Below are positions 17,712 through 27,717 of a stretch of DNA of 64,000 nt, one piece after another (the first letter of the stretch is position 1; every line of letters starts with the position of its first letter). The position numbers and the translations under genes are program-made. Below the pieces are notes generated by a model. It saw only the letters and a list, made by a program, of their open reading frames with translations. It had not been told where the DNA came from and did no database searches. The stretch comes from Leucobacter edaphi (GTDB lineage Bacteria; Actinomycetota; Actinomycetes; Actinomycetales; Microbacteriaceae): positions 143,630-207,629 of the forward strand of contig NZ_JAEHOI010000009.1 of assembly GCF_016522535.1 (NCBI RefSeq). The letters run 5' to 3'.

Positions 17712-19223
17712 GTGGCATCTTTGCGGAACCTCGCGACCAAGTACTCGAACCTCGACGAAGCGGAGATCGAGTGGCTCGAAACGCTCGTCCTTGATTGGCA
17801 GCTTCTCGCCGACCTCGCGCTGAGCGACGTCGTGCTGTGGATCCCGACGAAGGAGGACGGGTACCTCGCGGTCGCGCACGCGCGCCCCGCTGGCTCGGTG
17901 ACGCTCTTCTACCGGGACGTCATCGGTGACTTCCTGCGCCCCGAGTGGCGCGAGCTCGTCGACGAGGCGATGGAGACGAGGCAACCTGCCGTCTCCACCT
18001 CCCCGGCCTGGTACGAGGAGAACCCGATGCGGCTCGCCGCCTACTCGGTGAGCCGGGTCGATGAACATGACGAGCTGAAGGGGCCGTTCGCGGTCGTCAC
18101 GGTGCACACGAGCATCGGCGATACGCAGCGGGCCTCTCGCATCGGAGCCGCGTTCCGCGAGGTCGCCCAGGATCTCTCAGCGATGATCCAGTTCGGCCTG
18201 TTCCCGTCGAAGGTGAGCGGGCGCGGCGGCGAGCAGGGCTCCCCGCGGGCATCGGACGGCCTGGTCCGGATCAATCCCGAGGGCATCGCGACGTTCGCGA
18301 GCCCGAACACCCAGAGCATCTTCTCCTCGCTCGGCTACCGCGACGAGATCGAGGGCGAGAACTTCGCCGAGGTCGTTGCCGAGGTCGTCGCGGGACAGTT
18401 CGACACGAACGAATCGCTTCCCCTGATCGCGCAGGGAAAGATCGCGAAGCGCGTGGAGATCGACGCGCGCGGGCGCACCGTCACGCTGCGGTCGATCCCC
18501 GTGATCCGCGACGGCGTCCGCATCGGCGGGATCGTGCTCACGCGCGATGTGACCGAGCTGCGCCAGCAGGCCCAGGAGCTCATCACCAAGGACGCGACGA
18601 TCCGCGAGATCCATCACCGGGTGAAGAACAATCTGCAGACCGTCGCGTCGCTGCTGCGCGTCCAGGCGCGCCGCGCGCGCAGCGAGGAGGCGAAGGAGGT
18701 GCTCGGGCAGGCGATGCGGCGCGTGGCGGCGATCGCCGTCGTGCACGACACGCTCTCCACCGGGCTGTCGCAGATCGTCGACTTCGACGTGGTGTTCGAC
18801 CGCGTGCTCGGCCTCGCGGCCGAGGTCGCGAGCCTGCACAATACGACCGTTCATCTTCACCGCGACGGCAAGTTCGGCGAGCTCCCCTCCGAGTACGCGA
18901 CGCCGCTCGCGCTCGCGCTCACGGAGATCGTCACGAACGCGGTCGAGCACGGTCTCGCCGGGCGTGAAGGCGACGTCTCGATTCGGGCGAATCGCACGGA
19001 TGAGCGGCTGACGGTCGAGGTCATCGACACCGGCGCCGGTCTGCCGGACGGAGCGGTGGGCGACGGGCTCGGCACGCAGATCGTCCGCACGCTCATCGAG
19101 GGCGAGCTCGGCGGAAGCATCGTCTGGGGCCCGGCCGAGAGCGGGGGCACGAAGGTCGCCGTGGCGGTTCCCCTGCACTGGATTTCTGCTCAGACCAGAG
19201 AGATTCCGCGCATCAACGTGTAG
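17712..19223 (+). CDS. pdtaS: PdtaS-like cytosolic sensor histidine kinase
   Basis: 503 residues with no membrane helix. An N-terminal GAF-like region (1 to about 165), a PAS-like region (about 185-285, GLVRINPEGIATFASPN), a HisKA_2 domain with EIHHRVKNNLQTVASLLR (His301/302) and a HATPase (ALTEIVTNAVEHG, GLGTQIVRTLIEGELGG). This is the architecture of PdtaS (Rv3220c), which phosphorylates the RNA-binding antiterminator PdtaR; pdtaR is not in this window. GTG 17712 is 6 nt after TAGGCT (17700-17705). A very strong terminator follows. Confidence 0.9.
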   Translation: MASLRNLATKYSNLDEAEIEWLETLVLDWQLLADLALSDVVLWIPTKEDGYLAVAHARPAGSVTLFYRDVIGDFLRPEWRELVDEAMETRQPAVSTSPAWYEENPMRLAAYSVSRVDEHDELKGPFAVVTVHTSIGDTQRASRIGAAFREVAQDLSAMIQFGLFPSKVSGRGGEQGSPRASDGLVRINPEGIATFASPNTQSIFSSLGYRDEIEGENFAEVVAEVVAGQFDTNESLPLIAQGKIAKRVEIDARGRTVTLRSIPVIRDGVRIGGIVLTRDVTELRQQAQELITKDATIREIHHRVKNNLQTVASLLRVQARRARSEEAKEVLGQAMRRVAAIAVVHDTLSTGLSQIVDFDVVFDRVLGLAAEVASLHNTTVHLHRDGKFGELPSEYATPLALALTEIVTNAVEHGLAGREGDVSIRANRTDERLTVEVIDTGAGLPDGAVGDGLGTQIVRTLIEGELGGSIVWGPAESGGTKVAVAVPLHWISAQTREIPRINV

Positions 19224-19234
19224 CGGCGAGCGAT

Positions 19235-19291
19235 CGCGTGAGGCCCGTCACCGAGCCCTTCCCGGGGCTATTCGGTGACGGGCCTCACGCG
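19235..19291. terminator. Bidirectional hairpin terminator
   Basis: Perfect 20-bp stem (19235-19254 with 19272-19291) and a GC-rich 17-nt loop, between the convergent pdtaS and PspC-locus genes. Confidence 0.85.
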
Positions 19292-19305
19292 TGCAAGAGG
19301 GCCGA

Positions 19306-19857
19306 TCAGGGTTTTCGGTTCCGGATCAGGACCACGGCAGCGATCGTGAGGAGCAGCACTCCGACGGAGAGGATCCCGCCGATGGCCCAGATCTCGGGCT
19401 CGCTCGCCGAGGGGCCGAAGCGGCGCTGCGCGAGGTAGCCGCAGAACGCCAGGATCATGACGCCCCAGATGATGGGACTGGGCCGCGGGTTGAATCGGTG
19501 CCGCTGCGGGACGGCGCCGTCAGCGCGGGGCAGTGTGGAGGCGGGCACGCTCGCGGGCGACGGCGCAGACTCTCCTGCGGGCGACGGCGCGGGCTCGCCT
19601 GCGGGCGGGGCCGGAGCGGACGGCGGGACCGGCGGGACGGACCGTTCGAAGGCCGGGTCTGGGTCCGGGGCCGCCGGGGCCGCCGGGGGCACCGGGAGGT
19701 CACCGGACCCTGGCGCGGTTGCCGCCGACGTCCCCGCGGGCGTCGCGTCTCCGGCGTCGGGGGACTCCGCCTGCCGTCCGGGCAGCTCCGGAAGCGGGGT
19801 CGTTCGCTGGGGGTCAGCGCGGTCCTCGGGTTCGGGGGTGGGGTACTGGGTGTTCAT
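19306..19857 (-). CDS. Pro/Ala-rich membrane protein of the PspC locus
   Basis: 183 residues. The first 110 or so are low-complexity Pro/Ala/Ser/Asp, presumed cytoplasmic and disordered. Two transmembrane helices follow (IIWGVMILAFCGYLA and EIWAIGGILSVGVLLLTIAAVVLI) with a short basic end, RNRKP. Its start overlaps the stop of the upstream PspC/LiaF-like gene by ATGA (19854-19857), so it belongs to that operon. No known enzyme domain. It may be an accessory membrane subunit of the envelope-stress module (inference). Confidence 0.7.
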   Translation of the reverse strand: MNTQYPTPEPEDRADPQRTTPLPELPGRQAESPDAGDATPAGTSAATAPGSGDLPVPPAAPAAPDPDPAFERSVPPVPPSAPAPPAGEPAPSPAGESAPSPASVPASTLPRADGAVPQRHRFNPRPSPIIWGVMILAFCGYLAQRRFGPSASEPEIWAIGGILSVGVLLLTIAAVVLIRNRKP

Positions 19858-21587
19858 CGTGCGTTCTCCGAATCGAGCTGGAGCTGAGCCGTCGTGGTCG
19901 CGTTCGGGGCCGATCCCGGTACCGCGTGGTCGACCGCGACCCGGCCCGCAGCGACGTAGACCGTCACCAGGAGCGTATCGCTCGTCGGATGTGCGGCGTT
20001 CGCCCCGCCGCTGGTGATCGTGCGGAGGAGGAGGGGGCCGCCCGTGTGCATGCCGCCGGAACCCGTGACCTCGTCCTCGATCACGCCGGCGAGCACGCGC
20101 ACGTTGACGACCGCGGGGCGATCCTCGGGGACGGTGACATAGAGGTTCCCTGCGACGAGCGAGGCGGTGAACGCGTGCGGACCGCTGCCGTCGCTGAGCG
20201 GGGTGTCCTCGCTCAGGTCGAGCTGGACGTTGCCGGAGACCGCGAGAACCCCGGGCTCCGATCCGTTCGTGACCACGTTCCCGAAGGCCTGGAAGCGGCT
20301 TCCGGACGGCAGGATCGCGGCCACCGTGAGCGCGACCACGCCGCAGGCCGCGAGAAACCCGACCCACCCGGTGCGGCTGCCGCGGATGCCCGCGACGATC
20401 AGCGCGAGCGCGAGCGTTGAGAGTCCCGCGATCAGGCCGGCGAGCAGGAGATCATGGCTGGGCAGGCCGGAGGCCAGCCCGAACGCGGCGGCGCCTCCCG
20501 CGGCGAGCAGCGCCGCCGCGAGCGAGACGAGCGTGAACACCGGGCCGGCCTTGCGCGCCTCGTGCTCGGCCGCGTATCTGGCGCCCCGCTCCTCGGAGCG
20601 CCTACCCACGTCCTCGGCCCACGCCTCCGCTCGCTTGCCCGCTTTCTTCCCCCACTCGGTGGCCTGCTCGCCGGTGCGGCGGCCCCACTCGTCGGCGCGG
20701 CTCGCGAAGCTCTCGGCGGAGCCGTCCGCGCCGCCGGTGGCGCTGGCCCCCGCGGTGGCGCCAGGAGCGGCTCCCGGGCCGGGACCAGCTGGGAACGCGT
20801 CGGGGTCGAGCGGAACGGTGGGCGCGCCGGAGGCGGTCGGTGCGCCGGAGGAGGTCGGTGTGGCGCCAGGATCAGGGCTTCCGGCGGCGGGAGCCGTCCA
20901 GGCCCCGGGCGCGGACGCGAAGCTCTGCGTGTGCGCGGCCGCTGCCGGTGCCTCCGTTCCGCCGGACCGGGGCGCGCCAGGGTACCCTCCCTGGGCGCCA
21001 GCGGCTCCCGGATCACCGGCTGACGGCGGACCGGCCGGCGGAGTTCCCGCAGATCCCGAGCCCCGCTCCTTGATGATGCGCGGCAGCCAGATCGCGAGTC
21101 CGACGATCACACCGATCCACAGGATCCAGGTGAGCGTCGCCGTCAGCCAGCCGGGGAGGCCGAAGGGGCTGAGGAGAACCAGGTTCGCGATCCCGAACGG
21201 GGATCCCTGGCCGAAGATCACCGGAGTGACGAGCATCGCCGCGATGACGACTGCCGCAATGATCACTCCGGCTTGCGCTCGCCCCCGGAACATCTCCTCC
21301 AGGTGGATGCGCCCGAACTTGTCGGGCAGCAGGAGCCAGCCGATGAGATAGGCGAGGATGGCGGCCCCGCCGATGAGGGCGAGGACGACGAAGGCGCCGC
21401 GCACGATCAGCGGATCGATGCGGAGGCGATGGGCGATGCCGCCCGCTACGCCGGCGAACCAGCGATCGTCGCCGCGAACGACTCCGAGACCGCGCAGCCA
21501 GGCGAAGAAACCGCTGCCGGAACCGCCCATGGGGGCTCCGGCGCCGGAGCCGGCGTTGGAGGGTTGGGGATCGGGTGTCGAGTTCAT
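19854..21587 (-). CDS. PspC-domain / LiaF-like membrane protein
   Basis: 577 residues. The N-terminal PspC domain spans about 38-100 (DDRWFAGVAGGIAHRL, IGWLLLP). More membrane helices, a long Pro/Gly/Ala linker (about 185-300), an Arg/Glu-rich coiled segment (EWGRRTGEQATEWGKKAG), four further helices and a C-terminal beta-rich domain follow (AVSGNVQLDLSEDTP, VAGNLYVTVPEDRPAVVNVRV), similar to the LiaF/cell-wall-stress response fold. ATG 21587 is 6 nt from CAGACT (minus strand, 21594-21599). It is divergent from a PspC-histidine kinase/response regulator pair, so together they look like a LiaFSR-type envelope-stress circuit. Confidence 0.82.
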   Translation of the reverse strand: MNSTPDPQPSNAGSGAGAPMGGSGSGFFAWLRGLGVVRGDDRWFAGVAGGIAHRLRIDPLIVRGAFVVLALIGGAAILAYLIGWLLLPDKFGRIHLEEMFRGRAQAGVIIAAVVIAAMLVTPVIFGQGSPFGIANLVLLSPFGLPGWLTATLTWILWIGVIVGLAIWLPRIIKERGSGSAGTPPAGPPSAGDPGAAGAQGGYPGAPRSGGTEAPAAAAHTQSFASAPGAWTAPAAGSPDPGATPTSSGAPTASGAPTVPLDPDAFPAGPGPGAAPGATAGASATGGADGSAESFASRADEWGRRTGEQATEWGKKAGKRAEAWAEDVGRRSEERGARYAAEHEARKAGPVFTLVSLAAALLAAGGAAAFGLASGLPSHDLLLAGLIAGLSTLALALIVAGIRGSRTGWVGFLAACGVVALTVAAILPSGSRFQAFGNVVTNGSEPGVLAVSGNVQLDLSEDTPLSDGSGPHAFTASLVAGNLYVTVPEDRPAVVNVRVLAGVIEDEVTGSGGMHTGGPLLLRTITSGGANAAHPTSDTLLVTVYVAAGRVAVDHAVPGSAPNATTTAQLQLDSENAR

Positions 21588-21701
21588 GCTTCGAGTCTGC
21601 CGTCGCTGGGATTTCGGGGCTATGGGGGTTCCCCCTGATGCGACCCTGAGATATCGGCTCAGCGCGCTTCGGGGTCGGCGGTCCCTGCTTTGATAGTGGG
21701 T

Positions 21702-23291
21702 ATGGAACGTCCTCCGCTCGTGCGTGCGCAGCAGGACCGCCTGCTCGCTGGAGTGAGCGCGGGCCTCGCGGCGCACCTCGGCGTGCCCGTGAATGGGGTG
21801 CGCGCCGCACTCCTCCTGCTGACGCTCTTCGGCGGCGCCGGCGCGATGCTCTACGCCTGGTTCTGGATCATGATCCCGGCAGAGGGCGAAACGGCGGCGA
21901 CGCCGCGTATGAGAAGTGCGTTGACGGCGCCGGAGCGACCCGCGGCCCCCGCGGGGTCCGGCGCGGCGGCGGCCGCACCGAGCGCGGCGGGCGCCGCGCA
22001 ACCCGGAGCGAAAGCCCCGGCTCGCCCCGGTCCGATCGCCCCGCAGGCCGCCGCTCTCACCGCGGCGCCGACCGCGGTTCCCGTTCCCCCGCCAGCTCAG
22101 GCCGGGCCGCGAACCGCGGACCCCGCGGCGCGATCGGGCGGAGCCGCGAACGCGCCGGGGTTCCGGGCTCCGGACTCCGCCGCAGCCCCCGGGGCCGGGG
22201 GCGCCGCGGGATCCACCGGGGAACGAGCCCGGGCCAGCGGCAAGGTGCCGGCAGCCGAGCGCCAGGCGAGGCGCCGCTTCCCGATCGCAGAACTCCTGCT
22301 CGGAACGGCGTTCCTCGTGGCTGGGATCGGTCTCGTGCTGACCCGCTTCGGGGTCAGAATCGACCTCGGTATCGTGCTCCCCGGTCTCGCGGTGCTCGCG
22401 GGTGTCGGCCTCGCCTGGTGGCAGATCGTCGACCGGGAGCGTCCCGATCGCAACCAGATTCCCCGCGTACTCGGCGCTCTCGCGCTCGTGGCGGTCGGCG
22501 TGCTGATGTTCTTCGTCACGGCGCGGGAGCCGAGCGTGTGGACGGTGATCGTCGCATCGCTCGCCGTCCTTGCGGGCGTCGCCCTCGCCCTCGCGCCGCT
22601 GCTCCTCCGGATCAACCGGGAGCTCGTCGCCGAGCGCTCGGCGCGGGCGCGGGAGGCGGAGCGCGCGGAGATCGCCGCGCACCTGCACGATTCGGTGCTG
22701 CAGACGCTCGCACTGATCCAGCAGCGCTCCGAGCCGGGCAGCGAGGTCGCGCGGATCGCCCGCGGTCAGGAGAGAGAGCTCAGGGACTGGCTGTTCATGA
22801 CCGCAGACGGCGGCGAAGCGCCGCCGCGCGAGGCCGCGGCGGTCGAACTCCGAACGCACGCCGCCCAGCTCGAGGAGCGGCACGAGGTGCGCTTCGAAGT
22901 CGTCTCGGTGGGCGATGGCGACCGCGCCGAGGCTCCAGAACCCCTCATCGCAGCCGCCCGCGAGGCCATGCTCAACGCGGCCCGCCACGCTGGGGGAGAG
23001 GTCACCGTGTACGTCGAGGGCACCCCCGAGCGGTTCTCGATCGACGTCACCGATCGCGGACCCGGTCTCGACCCCGAGAACCTGCCGGAGGATCGCGGCG
23101 GCGTCCGCGAGTCGATCCTCGGCCGCATGGAGCGCGCGGGCGGCACCGCACGCATCGTTCCCGGCCCGGGCGGGGGGACCTCGGTGCGCCTCGGAATCGC
23201 GCGCACGCCGCTCTCGGGCGGAGACCACGGCCAGGGGCCTCACGGCCCCGCACAGCCAGCGAACCCGACCACGGAAGGAACGCAGCCATGA
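21702..23291 (+). CDS. PspC-histidine kinase fusion (LiaS/DesK-like)
   Basis: 529 residues. An N-terminal PspC domain (LVRAQQDRLLAGVSAGLAAH, about residues 5-65) is fused through a Pro/Ala-rich linker to several transmembrane helices (about 195-305). A HisKA_3 kinase core follows with His329 in EIAAHLHDSVLQTL, and a HATPase (AAREAMLNAARHAGG, TDRGPGLDPENL). It overlaps the downstream response regulator by ATGA (23288-23291). Predicted role: sensing envelope or membrane stress, with the PspC part or the divergent PspC/LiaF-like protein providing the signal. Confidence 0.9.
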   Translation: MERPPLVRAQQDRLLAGVSAGLAAHLGVPVNGVRAALLLLTLFGGAGAMLYAWFWIMIPAEGETAATPRMRSALTAPERPAAPAGSGAAAAAPSAAGAAQPGAKAPARPGPIAPQAAALTAAPTAVPVPPPAQAGPRTADPAARSGGAANAPGFRAPDSAAAPGAGGAAGSTGERARASGKVPAAERQARRRFPIAELLLGTAFLVAGIGLVLTRFGVRIDLGIVLPGLAVLAGVGLAWWQIVDRERPDRNQIPRVLGALALVAVGVLMFFVTAREPSVWTVIVASLAVLAGVALALAPLLLRINRELVAERSARAREAERAEIAAHLHDSVLQTLALIQQRSEPGSEVARIARGQERELRDWLFMTADGGEAPPREAAAVELRTHAAQLEERHEVRFEVVSVGDGDRAEAPEPLIAAAREAMLNAARHAGGEVTVYVEGTPERFSIDVTDRGPGLDPENLPEDRGGVRESILGRMERAGGTARIVPGPGGGTSVRLGIARTPLSGGDHGQGPHGPAQPANPTTEGTQP

Positions 23292-23971
23292 CCGAACAGC
23301 AGCCGGGAGCCGAAACGGCGATCCGCATCGTGATCGTCGACGATCACCAGATCTTCCGCACGGGCCTCCGCGCTGAACTGGGTGCCGAGCTCGATGTCGT
23401 CGGCGAGGCGGCAACCGTGGACGAGGCCGTCGCCGTGATCGCGCAGACCCGGCCGGCGGTCGTGCTCCTCGACGTTCACCTGCCCGGAGGTACGGGCGGT
23501 GGCGGCGCAGAGGTGGTCCGGGCGCTCGCCGCGGCCGGCTCGGCCCCGGAGACCCGCTTTCTCGCGCTCAGCGTCTCCGACGCGGCAGACGACGTGGTGA
23601 GCGTGATCCGAGCGGGCGCGCGCGGCTACCTCACCAAGACGTCGTCGGGCGCCGAGGTCACGGCCGCCGTGCTGCGCGTGCGTGACGGCGACGCCGTGTT
23701 CTCGCCGCGGCTCGCCGGCTTCGTGCTCGACGCGTTCGGCGCGGGCACCGGAGAGACCGCGGCCGCGGACGACGAGCTCGACCGGCTGTCTGCGCGAGAG
23801 CAGGAGGTCATGCGGATGATCGCGCGCGGCTACGCCTACAAGGAGGTCGCCGCCGAGCTGTTCCTCTCGGTGAAGACCGTCGAGACGCACGTGTCGAACG
23901 TGCTCCGTAAGCTGCAGCTCTCGAACCGGCACGAGCTCACGGCGTGGGCCCTGTCGCGGCGCCTGCTCTGA
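23288..23971 (+). CDS. NarL/LuxR-type response regulator
   Basis: 227 residues: receiver domain (VDDHQIF, phospho-acceptor Asp62 in VLLDVHLPGG, GYLTKTSSG) and a C-terminal LuxR helix-turn-helix (LSAREQEVMRMIARGYAYKEVA, SVKTVETHVSNVLRKL). The start ATG 23288 overlaps the kinase stop. It is the cognate regulator of the PspC-kinase fusion and probably controls both divergent transcripts of this locus. Confidence 0.93.
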   Translation: MTEQQPGAETAIRIVIVDDHQIFRTGLRAELGAELDVVGEAATVDEAVAVIAQTRPAVVLLDVHLPGGTGGGGAEVVRALAAAGSAPETRFLALSVSDAADDVVSVIRAGARGYLTKTSSGAEVTAAVLRVRDGDAVFSPRLAGFVLDAFGAGTGETAAADDELDRLSAREQEVMRMIARGYAYKEVAAELFLSVKTVETHVSNVLRKLQLSNRHELTAWALSRRLL

Positions 23972-24022
23972 ACAGGAGTTCCTCCCGCAGGCCGTCCCGG
24001 GGGTGCGCTCCGACCGGAGGAA

Positions 24023-25552
24023 TCAGTCCCAGCCGGGGAGCCACACGTGCAATCGGAAGAACCAGTCGGTGACCGGCATCCCCGACCACAGCGGGAAGAA
24101 CCACAGTGCTAGGGCGAGGGCGATCGTGAGGAACACCCCGAGGGCCGCGCGACGGCTGCCCAGCTCGTCGCGAGACAGCGCCTCGAGGCCCGGCTCCGTC
24201 TCGCCGAATCGGCACAGCCTCGCGAAGACGAGCGCGAGCGCGAGCGCCGTGAACGGCGTCAGCACGACCGCATAGAACTGGAACACCGCGGGGCGCGAGA
24301 ACGTGAGTACCCACGGCAGCCACCCCGAGAGGAAGCCGACGACCACGAAGGTCGCGGCCCGCGTCGGCAGTGAGATGCTCCCCGTCGAGCTGGCGCGCGC
24401 CGCGAACCAGGCGAGCGCGCAGATCGCGAGCGCCCCGCCCCAGGTCAGGATCGGGTTCGGCAGCGGCGTGACCGCGGCGACGCACTCGTGCCACGGGCAG
24501 CCGTCGGTCCAGCGGGTCTCGTACATCGCGGTCGGCCGGAGTGCGAGCGGCCAGGTCAGCGGATTCGACTGGTAGGGATGCGGCGCGTCGAGCGTTCCGT
24601 GCCAGGAGAGCATGTCGGCGTGGTACTTCAGCAGCGAGGACCACCACGGAACCGCCGGGTCGCGTCCCCACCCGCCGGGAGTCACGATCCAGCCGACCCA
24701 GCTCGCCGCGTACACGAGCACCGTGAGCGGCAGCGTCAGAACGGCCGTGACCCCAGCCTGGGCGAGGGAGCGCAGCACGGCGAACCGCTCGTGCGCGCGC
24801 AGCCGGCTCGCGAGATCGCGGAGCGCGATCAGGATCAGGAACGCCGCGAGCGGATACAACCCCGACCACTTCACCGAGGCGGCCGCCCCGAACGTGAGCG
24901 CCGCCGCGACGAGCCAGGGGCGGCCCCACGTGATCGGGATCCTGATCGGCGCCGGGGGAGGCTCCCCGGGGTGCGCCGCAGCCGGGCGCCCATCGGGCCC
25001 AGCAGCGCTCGCGACGATCCGGCCGCTCGCGACGAGACCCTTCCACACGAACAGCGCACCGAGCAGCACGAAGAAGGTGAGGAAGCCGTCCAGAAGTCCC
25101 ACCCGCGAGAGCGTCACGTGAACGCCGTCGAGCGCGAGCAGAAGGCCCGCGATCGACGCGACGATCAGGCTCTTCGAGAGATGCCAGCCGAGCCGCATGA
25201 CCAGCGCCACCGTCAGCGCGCCGAACAGCGCGGAGGCGCTGCGCCAGCCCCACCCGTTGTCGGGCCCGAACGCGAGAACGCCGATCCCGATCAGCCACTT
25301 TCCCAGAGGCGGGTGGACCGCGTACGAGGGGTCGTCGAGAAAGGCGGTCGCCCTCCCGCCGCTCATCCCCGGCTCCGAATCCGGCCACGACGTGGGGAAA
25401 CCGTGCGCGAGTTGCGAGATCGCATCGCGCACGTAGTACAGCTCGTCGAAGACGAGCGTGCCCGGGCGGTCGAGCGCGAAGAAGCGCAGCGCCGCGGCGA
25501 CGACGAGAACCGCGGCGGGCAAGACCCATCCGTGACGCTCGAACACCCGCAT
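24023..25552 (-). CDS. pmt: Protein O-mannosyltransferase (PMT family, GT39)
   Basis: 509 residues and about 10-11 transmembrane helices. The catalytic Asp-Glu pair lies in [10 protein letters not shown] (D36, E37) in the first extracytoplasmic loop, as in the PMT family. Actinobacterial PMTs mannosylate Ser/Thr of Sec-exported proteins using polyprenyl-phosphate-mannose; a matching Ppm-type synthase is at 52778-53530. ATG 25552 is supported by TAGCCT (minus strand, 25560-25565), 7 nt upstream. It is divergent from proS with 48 bp between the start codons. Confidence 0.92.
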   Translation of the reverse strand: MRVFERHGWVLPAAVLVVAAALRFFALDRPGTLVFDELYYVRDAISQLAHGFPTSWPDSEPGMSGGRATAFLDDPSYAVHPPLGKWLIGIGVLAFGPDNGWGWRSASALFGALTVALVMRLGWHLSKSLIVASIAGLLLALDGVHVTLSRVGLLDGFLTFFVLLGALFVWKGLVASGRIVASAAGPDGRPAAAHPGEPPPAPIRIPITWGRPWLVAAALTFGAAASVKWSGLYPLAAFLILIALRDLASRLRAHERFAVLRSLAQAGVTAVLTLPLTVLVYAASWVGWIVTPGGWGRDPAVPWWSSLLKYHADMLSWHGTLDAPHPYQSNPLTWPLALRPTAMYETRWTDGCPWHECVAAVTPLPNPILTWGGALAICALAWFAARASSTGSISLPTRAATFVVVGFLSGWLPWVLTFSRPAVFQFYAVVLTPFTALALALVFARLCRFGETEPGLEALSRDELGSRRAALGVFLTIALALALWFFPLWSGMPVTDWFFRLHVWLPGWD

Positions 25553-25600
25553 GCATCCCAGGCTAGCGAGCCGGGTGCCCGCGGCGGCTACGATAGGGGG

Positions 25601-27367
25601 GTGATTACACGGCTCAGCAACTACTTCCTGAAGACCCTCCGTGAGGATCCCGCAGACGCCGAGGTCGCCAGCCACAAGCTGCTGGTCCGGGCGGGGTACA
25701 TTCGCCGACAGGCGCCAGGGGTGTTCGGGTGGATGCCGCTCGGCCTGCGCGTGAAGGGCAAGCTCGAGACGATCATCCGCGAGGAGATGATCGCCGCGGG
25801 CGCCCACGAGGTCCACTTCCCCGGCCTGCTGCCGCGAGAGCCCTACGAGGCGACCGGCCGCTGGGAGGAGTACGGCGACGCGCTCTTCCGGCTCCAGGAC
25901 CGCCACGGCGCCGACTACCTCCTCGCGCCCACGCACGAGGAGGCTTTCACCCTGATGGTGAAGGACATCGTGAGCTCCTACAAGGATCTCCCGCTGTCGC
26001 TGTTCCAGATCCAGGACAAGTACCGCGATGAGGCGCGGCCCCGCGCCGGCCTCCTGCGCGGCCGCGAGTTCACGATGAAGGACGCCTACTCCTTCGACGC
26101 CACTGACGAGGGGCTCGCCGCGAGCTACCAGGCGCAGCGCGACGCCTATGAGCGGATCTTCACCCGCCTCGGCCTCGAGTACGTGATCGTGTCGGCAGAC
26201 GCTGGCGCGATGGGGGGCTCCCGCTCGGAGGAGTTCCTGCTCCCGACCGAGATCGGCGAGGACACCTTCGTGCGCTCCGCCGGTGGGTACGCGGCGAACG
26301 TCGAGGCATACCAGGTGCCCGCTCCCGAGGCGCTCCCGATCGCGGGACAGCCCGCGGCCGAGGTCTTCGACTCCCCGAACACGCCCACGATCGAGACGCT
26401 CGTCGCGCACGCGAACGCGGTGCTGCCGCGCGCCGACGGTCGCGAGTGGAACGCGGCTGACACGCTCAAGAACATCGTCCTCGCGATCACCTCGCCCGCG
26501 GGCGAGCGGGAGGTCGTCGTCGTCGGCATCCCCGGCGATCGCGACGCAGACCTCAAGCGCGCCGAGGTCGCGTTCGCGGGCTTCGAGGTCGAGCCCGCAA
26601 CGGCCGCCGACTTCGAGAAGCACCCGGGCCTGGTCCGCGGCTACATCGGCCCGGTGAGGGGCGAGGAGGCCGTGCTCGGTCTTGAGGGAACGACCGGGAT
26701 CCGCTACCTCCTCGATCCCCGCGTCGTCGACGGCACCGCCTGGATCACGGGCGCGAACATCGACGAGAAGCACGTGGCCAACCTCGTGGTCGGCCGCGAC
26801 TTCTCGGCCGACGGCGTCGCAGACCTCGCGACGGTGCGCGACGGCGATCCCGCGCCCGACGACTCGGGCCCGATCGAGACGGCGCGCGGCATGGAGATCG
26901 GACACGTCTTCCAGCTCGGCCGCAAGTACGCGGAGGCGCTCGGCCTCAAAGTGCTCGACGAGAACGGCAAGCTCGTGACGGTCACGATGGGTTCCTACGG
27001 CATCGGCGTCACCCGCATCATGGCGATCCTCGCCGAGCTGCATCACGACGATCGCGGCCTGATCTGGCCCGACGCCGTTGCGCCGTTCGATGTTCACCTG
27101 GTCGCAACGGGCAAGGACGCCGCGATCGCCGAGATCGCCGCCGAGCTGGCCGAGACGCTCGATCGGGCGGGCGTCGAGGTCCTGTTCGATGACCGTCCGA
27201 AAGTGTCGCCCGGTGTGAAGTTCGGGGACGCCGAACTGCTCGGCGTGCCGCGCGTCGTGGTCGTGGGCCGTGACGCGGCGGAGGGCTTCGCCGAGGTCTG
27301 GGACCGTCGTACCGGGGCCAAGGAAAAGGTCGCGCTCGCGGACGTTCCTGCCCTGTTCGGAGCCTGA
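25601..27367 (+). CDS. proS: Proline-tRNA ligase (bacterial type)
   Basis: 588-residue class II synthetase with the editing (INS) domain, about residues 220-400. Motif 2 appears as [20 protein letters not shown] and motif 3 as GSYGIGVTR; the C-terminal anticodon-binding domain ends [13 protein letters not shown] 25601 is 6 nt after TACGAT (25589-25594), so the transcript is probably leaderless. In many actinobacteria proS precedes rimP-nusA; here a DUF418 gene takes that place. Confidence 0.96.
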   Translation: MITRLSNYFLKTLREDPADAEVASHKLLVRAGYIRRQAPGVFGWMPLGLRVKGKLETIIREEMIAAGAHEVHFPGLLPREPYEATGRWEEYGDALFRLQDRHGADYLLAPTHEEAFTLMVKDIVSSYKDLPLSLFQIQDKYRDEARPRAGLLRGREFTMKDAYSFDATDEGLAASYQAQRDAYERIFTRLGLEYVIVSADAGAMGGSRSEEFLLPTEIGEDTFVRSAGGYAANVEAYQVPAPEALPIAGQPAAEVFDSPNTPTIETLVAHANAVLPRADGREWNAADTLKNIVLAITSPAGEREVVVVGIPGDRDADLKRAEVAFAGFEVEPATAADFEKHPGLVRGYIGPVRGEEAVLGLEGTTGIRYLLDPRVVDGTAWITGANIDEKHVANLVVGRDFSADGVADLATVRDGDPAPDDSGPIETARGMEIGHVFQLGRKYAEALGLKVLDENGKLVTVTMGSYGIGVTRIMAILAELHHDDRGLIWPDAVAPFDVHLVATGKDAAIAEIAAELAETLDRAGVEVLFDDRPKVSPGVKFGDAELLGVPRVVVVGRDAAEGFAEVWDRRTGAKEKVALADVPALFGA

Positions 27368-27717
27368 TCGAGCTGACTCTCTGAGATTCTCGGATCCGGG
27401 CGGGGGAGTCGATCCCTGCCCGGATCCGGACCTCGGCACTGAGCGGGGCGCTGCCTGGGGCGGCGTCCCGCTTCGTGTGTTTCGTGGACGGTGTTCCACC
27501 CGGAGGCGGAGGTTTTGGGTTACGTTACTTCGAGGAACTCAATCGCTCGGGGGAGGCGCCAGCCGCCGCGCCCCGTCAGGATTGAGGTGATCGAAACCGA
27601 TCCGGGCCCAGTGCGCGAGCACCACACCCGGATCGCCCCGAGAGAAGGAGGTGCGTCACCATCGGTGCGCCGCAGGATACGACCACAGGTACGACGCAGA
27701 GCGCGGCCGCACGACGG
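27368..27717 (+). other. proS-DUF418 intergenic region
   Basis: Holds the proS terminator hairpin (27390-27428), about 200 bp without a recognisable gene, and a perfect Shine-Dalgarno (AAGGAGG, 27645-27651) followed 9 nt later by an ATC codon at 27661 that is in frame with the DUF418 gene. No rimP gene is present. Confidence 0.6.
27390..27428 (+). terminator. proS terminator hairpin
   Basis: 27391-27401 pairs perfectly with 27418-27428 (11 bp), and the stem continues inward by about four pairs including one G-U. It lies 23 bp after the proS stop. Confidence 0.7.
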
